A stretch of DNA of 48,466 nucleotides from Streptomyces neyagawaensis (GCF_023516595.1 NZ_JAMGBG010000165.1:1-48466), one strand, 5' to 3'; positions 24,378-32,676 are shown, counted from the first letter of the stretch. The notes: a model not told the origin generated them from the sequence alone. Program-made: numbers and translations.

Positions 24378-24407
24378 GGGACAGCGCCCCCTTCGGCCGC
24401 CTAACGT
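24378..24407 (+). promoter_or_regulatory. Candidate promoter for a leaderless I78-like transcript
   Basis: GGGACA (24378-24383), an 18-bp spacer and TAACGT (24402-24407) end only 7 bp before the ATG at 24415. No ribosome-binding site precedes that ATG, so a leaderless mRNA is likely. The rest of 24037-24377 has no gene that I can support. Confidence 0.4.
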
Positions 24408-24414
24408 GGCGGGC

Positions 24415-24630
24415 ATGGCACCGATTCCGCACTCGCCCGAAGAGCCCCGGGACAACCCAGACTCCTACGTCGGTCTGGAGGCGCCGAGCGCCGAGCGACG
24501 CGCCCTGGAACACGGCTGGTCCACCGTCAGAAAGCTGCCGCCGGGCGCGATCATCACCATGGAGTACCGCTTCGGCCGGCTCAACCTGGAGGTCGAGGAC
24601 GGCCGGGTGAAGCGCGCCTGGAAGGGCTGA
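24415..24630 (+). CDS. Peptidase inhibitor I78 family-like small protein
   Basis: A 71-residue acidic-then-basic protein. The C-terminal half, GWSTVRKLPPGAIITMEY followed by RLNLEVEDGRVKRAWKG, fits the I78 inhibitor family pattern (a short beta fold with an RLN strand and the DGxVxR turn). There is no signal peptide, so it would act in the cytoplasm, unlike secreted I78 members. The ATG at 24415 is at the end of a likely leaderless promoter. It is followed by a heptamer repeat and a terminator. Confidence 0.75.
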   Translation: MAPIPHSPEEPRDNPDSYVGLEAPSAERRALEHGWSTVRKLPPGAIITMEYRFGRLNLEVEDGRVKRAWKG

Positions 24631-24640
24631 TCCCCGGCCT

Positions 24641-24689
24641 GGCAGAAGGCAGAAGGCAGAAGGCAGAAGGCAGAAGCCAGAAGGCAGAA
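24641..24689 (+). repeat. GGCAGAA heptamer tandem repeat
   Basis: Seven contiguous 7-bp units; six are exact GGCAGAA and the sixth unit is GCCAGAA. It starts 11 bp after the I78-like stop and ends 4 bp before the terminator hairpin. It is purine-rich on the plus strand. Confidence 0.9.
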
Positions 24690-24692
24690 CGG

Positions 24693-24727
24693 GCGAAGGC
24701 CCGGCTCGTGGTGAGCCGGGCCTTCGC
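24693..24727. terminator. Perfect 15-bp hairpin between convergent genes
   Basis: GCGAAGGCCCGGCTC (24693-24707), loop GTGGT, exact complement at 24713-24727. It serves the I78-like gene and the convergent PAP2 gene. Confidence 0.85.
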
Positions 24728-24770
24728 GGTGCGGGGCGTGGAGTGTGCGTACCTGCCCCGCTGTCTCGTG

Positions 24771-25796
24771 TCAGCCGCCCGCGACCGGTCGGGCCGTGGA
24801 GGTCCCTCGCGTCATACGGTCCGCGTGGGGCGGCCGACGGTGGCCGAGCGGGGTGATCGGCGTCCGTTCCGACCTGGCCAGATGCGGGGTGGAGGGCAGG
24901 TGCAGCGGCCCGATCGGGGCGTGGGCGGCGCGGGCCGCGATCCCCGTGTCGCGGACGCCCGCCGCCTCCTCGCCGGGTGTGCGCAGCGTGCTCGTCCCCA
25001 CCGGCGCGGGGGTCGGGGCCGGCGCGGGGGCCGTCGTACGGCGGTCGCGCCAGGTGTCCCGCAGCGAGAAGATCCAGGCCTCGGCGCGGGAGATCAGCGG
25101 CTCGAACCAGGGCAGCGCCAGCAGGATCAGCAGACCCGCGGCCCAGCCCAGCAGGACGTCGCTGAGCCAGTGCGTGCCCAGGTACACGGTGGTGAGGCCG
25201 ACGCCGAGCGAGGTCACGGCCGACAGCGCGGACAGCCAGCGCCTGGCCCGTGGGGTCGACGCCAGATACGCCAGGATGCCCCAGGTCACCACGGCGTTCG
25301 CGGTGTGGCCCGAAGGAAATATGTCGCCGCCCAGCCACATCTCGTTGGAGCCGATCTCGGTCGCGTAGTGCGGGCCGAGTCTGCCCATGCCGAGCTTGGC
25401 GGCGCCGACCGTGATGTTCAGCAGCAGCAGCGAGACGCCGAGCGCGAGCAGCGGGCGCAGGGTGTGCTGCCGCCAGGAGCGCCAGCCCAGCCAGGCCGCG
25501 ACCATCACGGCGGTGGGGCCGCGCTGGCCGAGGACCACGTAGTAGTCGAGGAAGGCGTGGATCTCCGGCCACTGCTGGTACGGCCGGAAGAACATGATCT
25601 GCCAGTCGAGCCGCACGAGCCACGAGGTGATGATCACGGCCCACACGATGGCCCCGTAGAAGGCGAGGGTCGACGAGAACAGCACCACGCGGTGCCGCGT
25701 CATCACCGGCACGTCGATGTGGGCCGGTCGTTCAGGCTCGCGGTCCAGCCTGGAGAAGACCCGGTCCAGACGGGTCGGCTTTAGTTCGGTACGCAC
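24771..25796 (-). CDS. PAP2-family membrane phosphatase
   Basis: A membrane phosphatase of the type 2 phosphatidic acid phosphatase superfamily, likely acting on lipid phosphates or undecaprenyl pyrophosphate. The three-part signature is present: K-x6-R-like KLGMGRLGP, the PSGH box in DIFPSGHTANAV, and the SRxxxxxHxxxD equivalent in TTVYLGTHWLSDVLLG. Six hydrophobic segments are visible between residues 35 and 235. The last 95 residues are Pro/Thr-rich and cytoplasmic. The GTG at 25796 is the only reasonable start. 341 residues is at the long end for the family because of the tail. Confidence 0.93.
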   Translation of the reverse strand: MRTELKPTRLDRVFSRLDREPERPAHIDVPVMTRHRVVLFSSTLAFYGAIVWAVIITSWLVRLDWQIMFFRPYQQWPEIHAFLDYYVVLGQRGPTAVMVAAWLGWRSWRQHTLRPLLALGVSLLLLNITVGAAKLGMGRLGPHYATEIGSNEMWLGGDIFPSGHTANAVVTWGILAYLASTPRARRWLSALSAVTSLGVGLTTVYLGTHWLSDVLLGWAAGLLILLALPWFEPLISRAEAWIFSLRDTWRDRRTTAPAPAPTPAPVGTSTLRTPGEEAAGVRDTGIAARAAHAPIGPLHLPSTPHLARSERTPITPLGHRRPPHADRMTRGTSTARPVAGG

Positions 25797-26034
25797 TCAA
25801 TCGACGTTACAGCGAGTGAGCTCCGGTGCGGCGTGAATCACCGGCTTTGTGATGACGCCGTGATGTGGGATTGCTCTCAGATTGATGTTTATTTCTGCTG
25901 AATGGTGAATGGATGGGCTGCTCGGCCTTCAATTCCATGGCCGAATGAGGGGCCGTCGTTTTGCGGTCCTTTTGAATTCGTTCACCGTCCGCTTGCGCCG
26001 AATTACGCAACCGCTTCCCGCGGCCGGGTGACGC

Positions 26035-27264
26035 TCAGGGCGGACCGGAGCCGTTCAGCCAGAACGCCCCGTAGACCGCCGACACGGCCGCGACGCCGCC
26101 GAGCACCGCCGCCGACCTCGGGGTCCTCGCCCGGGCCAGGGCCAGGGCGAGGGGGAGGAGGAGCGGGAAGGCGGGCATCAGCAACCGCGGTTTCGAGCCG
26201 AAGTAACTCGACGCGCACAGGGCCAGCGCGGTCACCACCCCCGCGTAGACCAGCAGCGGGAGCGGCTGGCCCTGCCGGACGCAGATCACGTACAGCCACA
26301 CCACCGCCGCCACTCCGGCTATCAGGCCGACGCCCGCCAGGGCCGAGGGGAACGACGTGAACTTGTCGGCGACGAACCGGGCGAAGGCGTAGCCCCCGTC
26401 GAAGCCATTGCGCCAGCCCGCCTGGACGTCGAGATAGCCGAGCGGCCCCTTGCCGGTGCGCTCGCCGACCCACAGCACGTAACCGGCGGCCCCCAGGGGA
26501 GCGAGGAGCATGCCGAGGGCGCGCGGCCACCAAGGAGTGCCCCCCGACGCTTCCGGACTCCGGTTCCGTACGAACGAGGGAGCGGGGTCGGGGGCGCCGG
26601 CCGGGGAGGGCGCCGTGGTCGGGGCGTGGGGTCGCTGCCGTACATATGACGTGATCGCCGCCGTCCATACCGCCGCGACCACCGCCAGGCCCACCGGGCG
26701 GGTGAGGCCCGCGAGGGCGGCCAGGGCGCCCGCCGTCACCCAGCGGCCGGTCAGGACGGCATACAGGGACCAGGCGGCCAGCGCGGTGAACAGGGCCTCC
26801 GTGTACGCCATCGACTGCACGATCCCCACCGGCAGCACCGCCCACAACAGCACCGCGCACACCCCGGCCCGCCGGCCGTACACCAGGTCGACGACGGCGA
26901 AGATCCCCCAGGCCGCCCCGAGCGAGGCCAGTGTGCCGACGGCCAGCCCGGCGTGCGCGTACGACAGCGGCGTCACCGCCGACACCCCACGCTCCAGCCA
27001 CGGCAGCAGCGGGAAGAAGGCGAGGTTCGAGTGGACGTCGCCGTTGGGCAGGCGCACCTCGTAGCCGTAACCGAGCTCGGCCACCCTCGTGTACCAGAGC
27101 GCGTCCCAGCGGGCCGACAGCAGCGTCAGGGCGCTCTTGTCGCGCGCCGCGCTCCACAGGGTGAGCACGACGACCCCCAGGGCGCGCACCGCGGCGTACC
27201 CGAGGAGTGCGGGGGCGGCCCGCCGGAGGAGGGGCGGCGCCGGGCGCGTAGCAAGATCGGTCAC
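26035..27264 (-). CDS. PIG-V-like mannosyltransferase, polytopic membrane protein
   Basis: A 409-residue multi-pass protein of the GT-C type. The first loop carries RWDALWYTRVAELGY, and the conserved NLAFFPLLPW block follows; together these are typical of PIG-V-like or actinobacterial alpha-mannosyltransferases that use polyprenyl-phosphate sugars. About ten hydrophobic segments follow. A Pro/Ala/Ser-rich cytoplasmic insert (PHAPTTAPSPAGAPDPAPS) lies near residue 235. The GTG at 27264 is chosen because the protein-like sequence begins there. The acceptor is unknown; lipomannan-like lipids or O-mannosylated proteins are possible. Confidence 0.85.
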   Translation of the reverse strand: MTDLATRPAPPLLRRAAPALLGYAAVRALGVVVLTLWSAARDKSALTLLSARWDALWYTRVAELGYGYEVRLPNGDVHSNLAFFPLLPWLERGVSAVTPLSYAHAGLAVGTLASLGAAWGIFAVVDLVYGRRAGVCAVLLWAVLPVGIVQSMAYTEALFTALAAWSLYAVLTGRWVTAGALAALAGLTRPVGLAVVAAVWTAAITSYVRQRPHAPTTAPSPAGAPDPAPSFVRNRSPEASGGTPWWPRALGMLLAPLGAAGYVLWVGERTGKGPLGYLDVQAGWRNGFDGGYAFARFVADKFTSFPSALAGVGLIAGVAAVVWLYVICVRQGQPLPLLVYAGVVTALALCASSYFGSKPRLLMPAFPLLLPLALALARARTPRSAAVLGGVAAVSAVYGAFWLNGSGPP

Positions 27265-27587
27265 GCGCTCGATTATCGGCGGTGCCCGGAACCGGCCGGG
27301 TGGTCCGCACGTGATGGTCGGTGAGGGACCGTGACGGACGGCCCACGTACGAGCGATGGAGGAGCCGCGGAGAACGCGTGGACGGTCGGCGGGGTGTCGC
27401 ACGCCACACACCGCGGAAGCCTTCCATGAGACACCCACCACGCTTCACCGGCCGGAACTCGCGTACCCTGACGGCTCACTCGCCTTTCGTTGCGCGGGTC
27501 CGGGCCGCCGCTCTCCCGGGCCGCAGCCGCCGGGGAGTCCCCGCCCCGCGGTCCCGCCGAACGCGAGAGCATCTGGGAGGTACGTAC
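27265..27587. other. Intergenic region between divergent mannosyltransferase and MFS genes
   Basis: About 320 bp that must contain two divergent promoters. I see no convincing -35/-10 pair, palindrome or coding segment. The only clear signal is TGGGAGG at 27574-27580, the ribosome-binding site of the MFS gene. Confidence 0.5.
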
Positions 27588-29189
27588 ATGTCCGGGACGC
27601 CCACGGCCGCCTCGCGATGCCGTAGGGAGGCCGGGGCCGGTGCAAACCGATGGGTCGTCCTCGTCGTCCTCTGCGTCAGCCTGCTGCTCGTCGCCGTGGA
27701 CGCCACCGTGCTGCACGTGGCGGTGCCCGCCGTCACCGAGGACCTCAAGCCCGGCGCCATAGAGCTCCTCTGGATCGTCGACGTCTACCCGCTCGTCTGC
27801 GCCTCGCTGCTGATCCTCTTCGGCACCCTCGGCGACCGCGTCGGCCGCAGACGCGTCCTGCTCCTCGGCTACGCCCTCTTCGGTGTCGCCTCCGCACTCG
27901 CCGCCTTCGCCGAGAACCCGCAGGTCCTGATCGCGGCCCGGGCACTGCTCGGCGTCGGCGGCGCGATGATCATGCCGGCGACGCTGTCGATCCTGCGGCA
28001 GGTGTTCCCCGACCGGCGCGAGCGGGCCCTCGCCATCGGCGTCTGGAGCGCCGTCGCCGCGGTCGGCGCGGCCGTCGGACCCCTGCTCGGCGGGTTCCTG
28101 CTGGAGCACTTCTGGTGGGGCTCCGTCTTCCTCGTCAACATCCCCCTGATGCTCGTCAGTCTGCCCGTCGGCCGCCTGCTGCTGCCGGAGTCCACCGGTG
28201 ACCGCGACGGACCGTGGGACGTCGTGGGCGCGCTGATGGCGGCCGTCGGACTCTTCGGTGTCGTCCTCGGTGTGAAGCGGCTCGGCGGCGGGCACCCGCC
28301 GTTCGACCCGGGCACGGCGGTGGCGCTGCTCGGGGGCGGCGTCCTGCTGGCCGCGTTCGTGCGCCGGCAGCGGCGCCGGAGGCATCCGCTGGTCGACCTG
28401 CGGATGTTCGCGCGGCCCGCGTTCAGCACGTCCGTCGGCTGCATCGTCCTCGCCATGCTGGCGCTGGTGGGCCTCGAACTGATCGCCGCGCAGTATCTGC
28501 AACTGGTCCTCGGGCTCTCCCCGCTGGAGACCGGGCTGCGGCTGCTGCCGCTGACCATCGCGGCGATGGCGGCCGGGCTCGTCGGCTCCCATCTGCTGCA
28601 CCGCTTCGGCCCGCGCCGCATGGTGTCACTGGGCTTCTGCCTCACCGCGTTCGCGGTGGTGCTGCTCACGGCGATGGGCCGCCAGGACAACGCGGCGCTG
28701 CTGCTCACCGGGTTCGTCCTGCTGGGCTTCGGCCTGGAGACGACCCTGTTCGCGGCGTACGAGTCGATGCTGAGCGAGGCGCCCGCGTCGTCCGCCGGCG
28801 GGGCCGCGGCGATCGGTGAGACCTCCTACCAACTGGGCGCGGGCATCGGCATCGCCCTCCTCGGCAGCGTGATGAACGCGGCGTACGCGCCCGGGTTGTC
28901 GTCGGTGCCGGGGGTGCCCTCGTCGGCGTCCACGGCGGCGGGGCACTCGCTCGGGGAGGCGTACGAGGTCGCCGGGCGGTTGGGCGGGCCCTCGGGGGAG
29001 GCGCTGCGGCACGCGGCCCGGGACTCCTTCGTGCACGGTCTGCATGTGACGTTGCTGGTGAGCGCGGGCCTGCTGGCGCTGGGCGCGGTCATGGCGCTGC
29101 GGCTGCCGCGGGCCATGGAGTGCGAGGCGGACGTCCCGGGGCCGAGGGAGGCGACGGCGACGCCCGTCCGGGCGGAGTCGGTGCGCTGA
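27588..29189 (+). CDS. MFS drug exporter, DHA2 (14-TM) family
   Basis: A proton-coupled multidrug efflux pump. The 533-residue protein has 14 hydrophobic segments. Family motifs are clear: LDxTVVNVALP-like VAVDATVLHVAVPAV in TM1, motif A GTLGDRVGRRRVLLLG, and motif C-like AVGPLLGGFLLEHFWWGSVFLVN. The ATG at 27588 lies 7 bp after TGGGAGG. No TetR/MarR regulator is adjacent. The gene ends 13 bp before a MITE-like element. Confidence 0.92.
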   Translation: MSGTPTAASRCRREAGAGANRWVVLVVLCVSLLLVAVDATVLHVAVPAVTEDLKPGAIELLWIVDVYPLVCASLLILFGTLGDRVGRRRVLLLGYALFGVASALAAFAENPQVLIAARALLGVGGAMIMPATLSILRQVFPDRRERALAIGVWSAVAAVGAAVGPLLGGFLLEHFWWGSVFLVNIPLMLVSLPVGRLLLPESTGDRDGPWDVVGALMAAVGLFGVVLGVKRLGGGHPPFDPGTAVALLGGGVLLAAFVRRQRRRRHPLVDLRMFARPAFSTSVGCIVLAMLALVGLELIAAQYLQLVLGLSPLETGLRLLPLTIAAMAAGLVGSHLLHRFGPRRMVSLGFCLTAFAVVLLTAMGRQDNAALLLTGFVLLGFGLETTLFAAYESMLSEAPASSAGGAAAIGETSYQLGAGIGIALLGSVMNAAYAPGLSSVPGVPSSASTAAGHSLGEAYEVAGRLGGPSGEALRHAARDSFVHGLHVTLLVSAGLLALGAVMALRLPRAMECEADVPGPREATATPVRAESVR

Positions 29190-29202
29190 GCCGTCCGGCA
29201 CC

Positions 29203-29397
29203 AGGGCCCTTCTGGTGGACCTCCGCGGCGTCGCGACGCCCGGCACGTTCCCCCAAGCTCTTCGAGCAGGGGGTACCGCCACCCGCCGCACCGGACAAAA
29301 GCCCTGGTCGCTCCGCTACGAGGGCTTCCGTCCGGCGCACCGGGAGCACGCACCGAACGCCGCTCCTCCTCCCACGGAGGTCGATCAGAAGGGCCCT
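29203..29397. mobile_element. 195-bp MITE-like element with 23-bp terminal inverted repeats
   Basis: Ends 29203-29225 and 29375-29397 match as inverted repeats at 21 of 23 positions (AGGGCCCTTCTG...). The interior shares blocks with the element at 12124-12328 in the opposite orientation but has different terminal repeats. It carries the short CCCCCAAGCTCTTCGAGCAG repeat at another position. No transposase is encoded. Confidence 0.75.
29249..29275 (+). repeat. Short dispersed repeat, copy 2
   Basis: TCCCCCAAGCTCTTCGAGCA followed by GGGGGTA. It is the same core as the minus-strand copy at 12194-12226, located after the GGCACGT block of the MITE interior rather than after the later CCGGCGCACC block. 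Confidence 0.75.
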
Positions 29398-29427
29398 AGG
29401 CGTGGCCGGGGCGTGTGGGTAACCTGC

Positions 29428-29440
29428 CTAGCGTTGCTAG
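29428..29440. promoter_or_regulatory. CTAGC-GTT-GCTAG palindrome upstream of the acyl-CoA dehydrogenase
   Basis: A perfect 5-3-5 inverted repeat 25 bp before the ATG and immediately before a TTTTAGT stretch. CTAG is rare in such GC-rich DNA, so two copies here stand out. It may be an operator; the binding protein is unknown. Confidence 0.4.
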
Positions 29441-29465
29441 TTTTAGTGAGCCGGAGGTTGCCCTC

Positions 29466-30656
29466 ATGTCCGTGCCCGCGAAGTCGCCTTCCTTCGACCC
29501 CGCCGACCCGCTCGGCATCGACGACCTGCTCGAACCCGAGGATCTCGCGGTGCGGGACACCGTGCGGAGCTGGGCCGCGGACCGGGTGCTGCCGTTCGTC
29601 GCGGAGTGGTACGAGCGGGGCGAGCTGCCGGAGATCCGCGAGCTCGCCCGGGAGCTGGGGGCGATCGGGGCGCTGGGCATGTCCCTCGACGGGTACGGGT
29701 GCGCGGGGGCGAGCGCCGTGCAGTACGGGCTCGCCTGCCTGGAGCTGGAGGCCGCGGACTCCGGGATCCGGTCGCTCGTCTCCGTGCAGGGCTCCCTCGC
29801 CATGTACGCCATCCACCGGTTCGGCAGCGAGGAGCAGAAGGAGAACTGGCTGCCGCGGATGGCGACCGGCGAGATCATCGGATGCTTCGGGCTGACCGAG
29901 CCCGACCACGGGTCCGACCCGGCCTCGATGCGGACGTACGCCAAGCGCGACGGCACCGACTGGGTCCTCAACGGGCGCAAGATGTGGATCACGAACGGGT
30001 CCGTCGCCGGGGTCGCCGTCGTGTGGGCGCAGACGGACGAGGGCATCCGCGGATTCGCCGTACCGACGGACACCGCCGGGTTCTCGGCGCCGGAGATCAA
30101 GCACAAGTGGTCCCTGCGGGCCTCCGTCACCAGCGAGCTCGTCCTCGACGACGTCCGGTTGCCCGCCGATGCCGTACTGCCGGAGGTCAAGGGGCTCAAG
30201 GGGCCGCTCAGTTGTCTGTCGCACGCCCGGTACGGGATCGTGTGGGGCTCGATGGGGGCGGCGCGGTCGAGTTTCGAGGCCGCGCTCGACTACGCCAGGA
30301 CCCGGGAGCAGTTCGGCAGGCCGATCGGGGGCTTCCAGCTCACCCAGGCCAAACTCGCCGACATGGCGGTGGAGTTGTACAAGGGGATTCTGCTCGCCCA
30401 CCATCTGGGGCGGCGGATGGACGCGGGACGACTCCGTCCCGAGCAGATCAGCTTCGGCAAGCTGAACAACGTACGAGAGGCGATCGAGATCTGCCGTACC
30501 GCCCGCACGATCCTCGGTGCGAACGGGATCTCCCTGGAGTACTCGGTGATGCGGCACGCGACCAATCTGGAGTCCGTGCTCACCTACGAGGGCACCGTCG
30601 AGATGCACCAGCTCGTGCTGGGCAAGGCGCTCACCGGACTCGACGCCTTCCGGTGA
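29466..30656 (+). CDS. Acyl-CoA dehydrogenase, glutaryl-CoA dehydrogenase-like
   Basis: FAD-dependent dehydrogenase of acyl-CoA thioesters. The 396-residue protein has the family signatures CFGLTEPDHGSDPASM (FAD and substrate contact) and the C-terminal YEGTVEMHQLVLGKALTG, whose glutamate is the catalytic base in the glutaryl-CoA dehydrogenase position. GKLNNVREAIEICRTARTILGANGISLEYSVMRH, read in parts, is also closest to glutaryl-CoA dehydrogenases, which act in Lys and Trp breakdown. The ATG has CCGGAGG about 8 bp upstream. A 13-bp palindrome (29428-29440) lies in the promoter region. A terminator follows within 16 bp. Confidence 0.93.
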   Translation: MSVPAKSPSFDPADPLGIDDLLEPEDLAVRDTVRSWAADRVLPFVAEWYERGELPEIRELARELGAIGALGMSLDGYGCAGASAVQYGLACLELEAADSGIRSLVSVQGSLAMYAIHRFGSEEQKENWLPRMATGEIIGCFGLTEPDHGSDPASMRTYAKRDGTDWVLNGRKMWITNGSVAGVAVVWAQTDEGIRGFAVPTDTAGFSAPEIKHKWSLRASVTSELVLDDVRLPADAVLPEVKGLKGPLSCLSHARYGIVWGSMGAARSSFEAALDYARTREQFGRPIGGFQLTQAKLADMAVELYKGILLAHHLGRRMDAGRLRPEQISFGKLNNVREAIEICRTARTILGANGISLEYSVMRHATNLESVLTYEGTVEMHQLVLGKALTGLDAFR

Positions 30657-30670
30657 CCGGGGGCACCGGA

Positions 30671-30696
30671 AGGCAGGGCGGTGAGCCGCCCTGCCT
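30671..30696. terminator. 11-bp hairpin between the dehydrogenase and SepF-like genes
   Basis: AGGCAGGGCGG (30671-30681), loop TGAG, exact complement at 30686-30696. The right arm reaches the stop codon of the convergent SepF-like gene. Confidence 0.85.
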
Positions 30697-31139
30697 CAGC
30701 TCTGGTTGAAGAAGCCGTCGGCCGGACGGCCGACGGCCTCGCCGCTGACGATCTCCGTGTCGGCGGGGGTCAGCAGGAACACGCGGTTGGAGACCCGCTC
30801 GATCGAGCCGCGCAGACCGAAGATCAGGCCGGCGGCGAAGTCGACGACACGCTTGGCGTCGGCGGGCTCCATGTTCGTGAGGTTCATGATGACCGGGACG
30901 CCGTCCCGGAAGAGCTCGCCGATGTGCCGTGCGTCGCGGAAGCTGTCCGGGGTGACCGTGCCGATCCGGCGGCCCTGCTCGTGGGCGGACTCGGACGCGA
31001 CCTTCACGCGAGGGTCGGTGACCCATGCCTCGCCGGACCCGGACTCCCGCTCATCGGCGTAGTCGTCGTCGTAGTAACGCTCGTCATCGTTGTCGTCGAC
31101 GAGGCCAAGCCAGGCACTCGCCTTGCGCACCGATCCCAT
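30696..31139 (-). CDS. SepF-like cell division protein
   Basis: SepF family proteins form rings and connect FtsZ to the membrane. The 147-residue protein has the N-terminal amphipathic segment (MGSVRKASAWLGLV), an acidic linker (DDNDDERYYDDDYADERE) and the folded SepF domain from about residue 60 (GTVTPDSFRDARHIGELF, NMEPADAKRVVDFAAGLIFG, VFLLTP). The dcw-cluster genes (ftsZ, yggS/ylmE, yggT) are not near, so this is not the main sepF but one of the extra SepF-like proteins found in Streptomyces (called SflA/SflB in S. coelicolor), which influence branching and division. GAGGAGG is 5-6 bp before the ATG. Confidence 0.9.
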   Translation of the reverse strand: MGSVRKASAWLGLVDDNDDERYYDDDYADERESGSGEAWVTDPRVKVASESAHEQGRRIGTVTPDSFRDARHIGELFRDGVPVIMNLTNMEPADAKRVVDFAAGLIFGLRGSIERVSNRVFLLTPADTEIVSGEAVGRPADGFFNQS

Positions 31140-31452
31140 GGACGCCTCCTCTCACAGCGGTCTTTTTCTCTTTCCGCATCCCTATCGTCGTCCATGATGC
31201 GGATGTCTCGCCAAGTGGATAGACGCCGCACGGGGGTTTCGTGACGGTACTGGTGCAGAACGAATTCGTCGAGAGTCCATGTGCCCCAAGGGCTGCGCCG
31301 TACACGTCTGCTGACTGAGAGTGAAATAATATTGTTCGCGGCGTTTGGGTGAGTGTCGAGCGTCCGGGTGAACGTTCCGGCGGCTACGATGCGGCGCAGT
31401 TCAGGCACGTGCGCGTGGCCGTTCGGAGCGCGCGACAGACACGGGGGATGTC
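31140..31452. other. Divergent intergenic region between SepF-like and DUF5685 genes
   Basis: About 310 bp with no coding signal. An AT-rich patch, AATAATATTGTT around 31325-31336, is the most likely core promoter for the plus-strand gene, giving a leader of about 110 nt. GAACGTTC at 31370-31377 is a small perfect palindrome. I see no other structure. Confidence 0.45.
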
Positions 31453-32676
31453 GTGTTCGGAATCGTGAGGCCCTGTAGCCATCGGCTCGGTGAGGGGCTG
31501 AAGACGCAGTGGATGGCACATCTGTGCGGGCTTTGCCTCGCGCTGCGCGGGGACCACGGGCAGTTCGCCCGCATCGTCACGAACTACGACGGCCTGCTGG
31601 TCTCGGTTCTGACGGAGGCTCAGGCCGAGCGGACCACCGACTGGCGGCGCACCGCCGGGCCCTGCCCGCTGCGGGGGATGCGCACCGCGTCCGTCGCGCA
31701 GGGCGAGGGCGCGCGGCTAGCCGCCGCCGTCTCGCTGGTCCTCGCCTCGGCCAAGGTGCGCGACCACGTGGCCGACGGTGACGGACTGCTGGCGCGCAAG
31801 CCGGTCGCGTCCGCCGCGCGCCGGGTCGCGACGAGCTGGGGGCGCGCGGGCGCGCGCACCGGCTCGGACCTCGGCTTCGACACGGCGGTGCTGGTCGACG
31901 CAGTGGACCGGCAGCTCGGCATCGAGGCGCTCGCCGGGCCGGGCACACCGCTGTTGACGGTGACCGAGCCGACCGAGACGGCGACCGCGGCGGCCTTCGC
32001 GCACACCGCGGTGCTCGCCGGACGCCCGGACAACCTCGAACCGCTCGCCGAGGCCGGCCGGCTCTTCGGGCGGCTCGCGCATCTGCTGGACGCGGTCGAG
32101 GACCGGGCCGACGACGCCGCCTCGGGCGCGTGGAACCCGCTGACCGCGACCGGGACGTCCCTGCCCGAGGCCCGGCGGCTCGCCGAGGACGCCCTGCACG
32201 GCATCCGGCTCGCCCTGCGCGAGGTCGACTTCGTCGACGGCAAGCTGGCCCATCTGCTGCTCGTGCACGAACTCCGGCGCTCCGTCGACCGGGCGTTCGG
32301 CACGGTGCCGGTCTGCGCGGCGCACCAGCACGGCGGGCCCCCGCAGCACGGCAACCCGTACGGGGGCGGCGCCCAGAACCCGTACGGCGGGGCGGGCGGA
32401 AACAATCCCTATGGCGGGCCCGGCGGAACCCCGTACGGGGGCGGCGGCGCGTACGGCGGCAGCGGTGGCGGGCCCGGCGGCTTCGGCGGAGTGCCGCAGC
32501 CGCAGCCGCCCAGGCGGCGGGGGTTCTGGGCCGGTTGCGGGATGTTCTGGTTGCTGTGCTGCACCTGCCAGTTGTGCTGTGCGAAGGAGTACGAAGGGCC
32601 TTGGTCCCGGAAGAAGCGGGAGGGCTGCTGCCGGGACTGCGACTGCTGCGATGCGTGTGACTGCTGCGACTGCTGA
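31453..32676 (+). CDS. DUF5685-like protein with Gly/Tyr-rich linker and Cys-rich tail
   Basis: A 407-residue protein of unknown function. Residues 1-290 match the conserved actinobacterial family that opens with MFGIVRPCSHRLGEGL and has WMAHLCGLCLALRGDHGQ; the early Cys residues (PC, CGLC) suggest a metal site. After that comes a low-complexity segment with repeated NPYGG and PYGGG units (about 295-350), then a final 45-residue tail containing 15 cysteines, in motifs such as CCTCQLCC and CCRDCDCC. A hydrophobic GFWAGCGMFWLLCC stretch precedes the last part. GTG start with ACGGGGGA upstream. No partner gene is evident. Confidence 0.85.
   Translation: MFGIVRPCSHRLGEGLKTQWMAHLCGLCLALRGDHGQFARIVTNYDGLLVSVLTEAQAERTTDWRRTAGPCPLRGMRTASVAQGEGARLAAAVSLVLASAKVRDHVADGDGLLARKPVASAARRVATSWGRAGARTGSDLGFDTAVLVDAVDRQLGIEALAGPGTPLLTVTEPTETATAAAFAHTAVLAGRPDNLEPLAEAGRLFGRLAHLLDAVEDRADDAASGAWNPLTATGTSLPEARRLAEDALHGIRLALREVDFVDGKLAHLLLVHELRRSVDRAFGTVPVCAAHQHGGPPQHGNPYGGGAQNPYGGAGGNNPYGGPGGTPYGGGGAYGGSGGGPGGFGGVPQPQPPRRRGFWAGCGMFWLLCCTCQLCCAKEYEGPWSRKKREGCCRDCDCCDACDCCDC

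Noticed and set aside
24127..24414. Longer start for the I78-like protein
   Set aside because: The upstream in-frame extension has no family similarity and no ribosome-binding site, and crosses the likely promoter.
29203..29397. Remnant of an insertion sequence with transposase
   Set aside because: No DDE-type motif or helix-turn-helix can be read in any frame; the size and ends fit a MITE-like repeat only.
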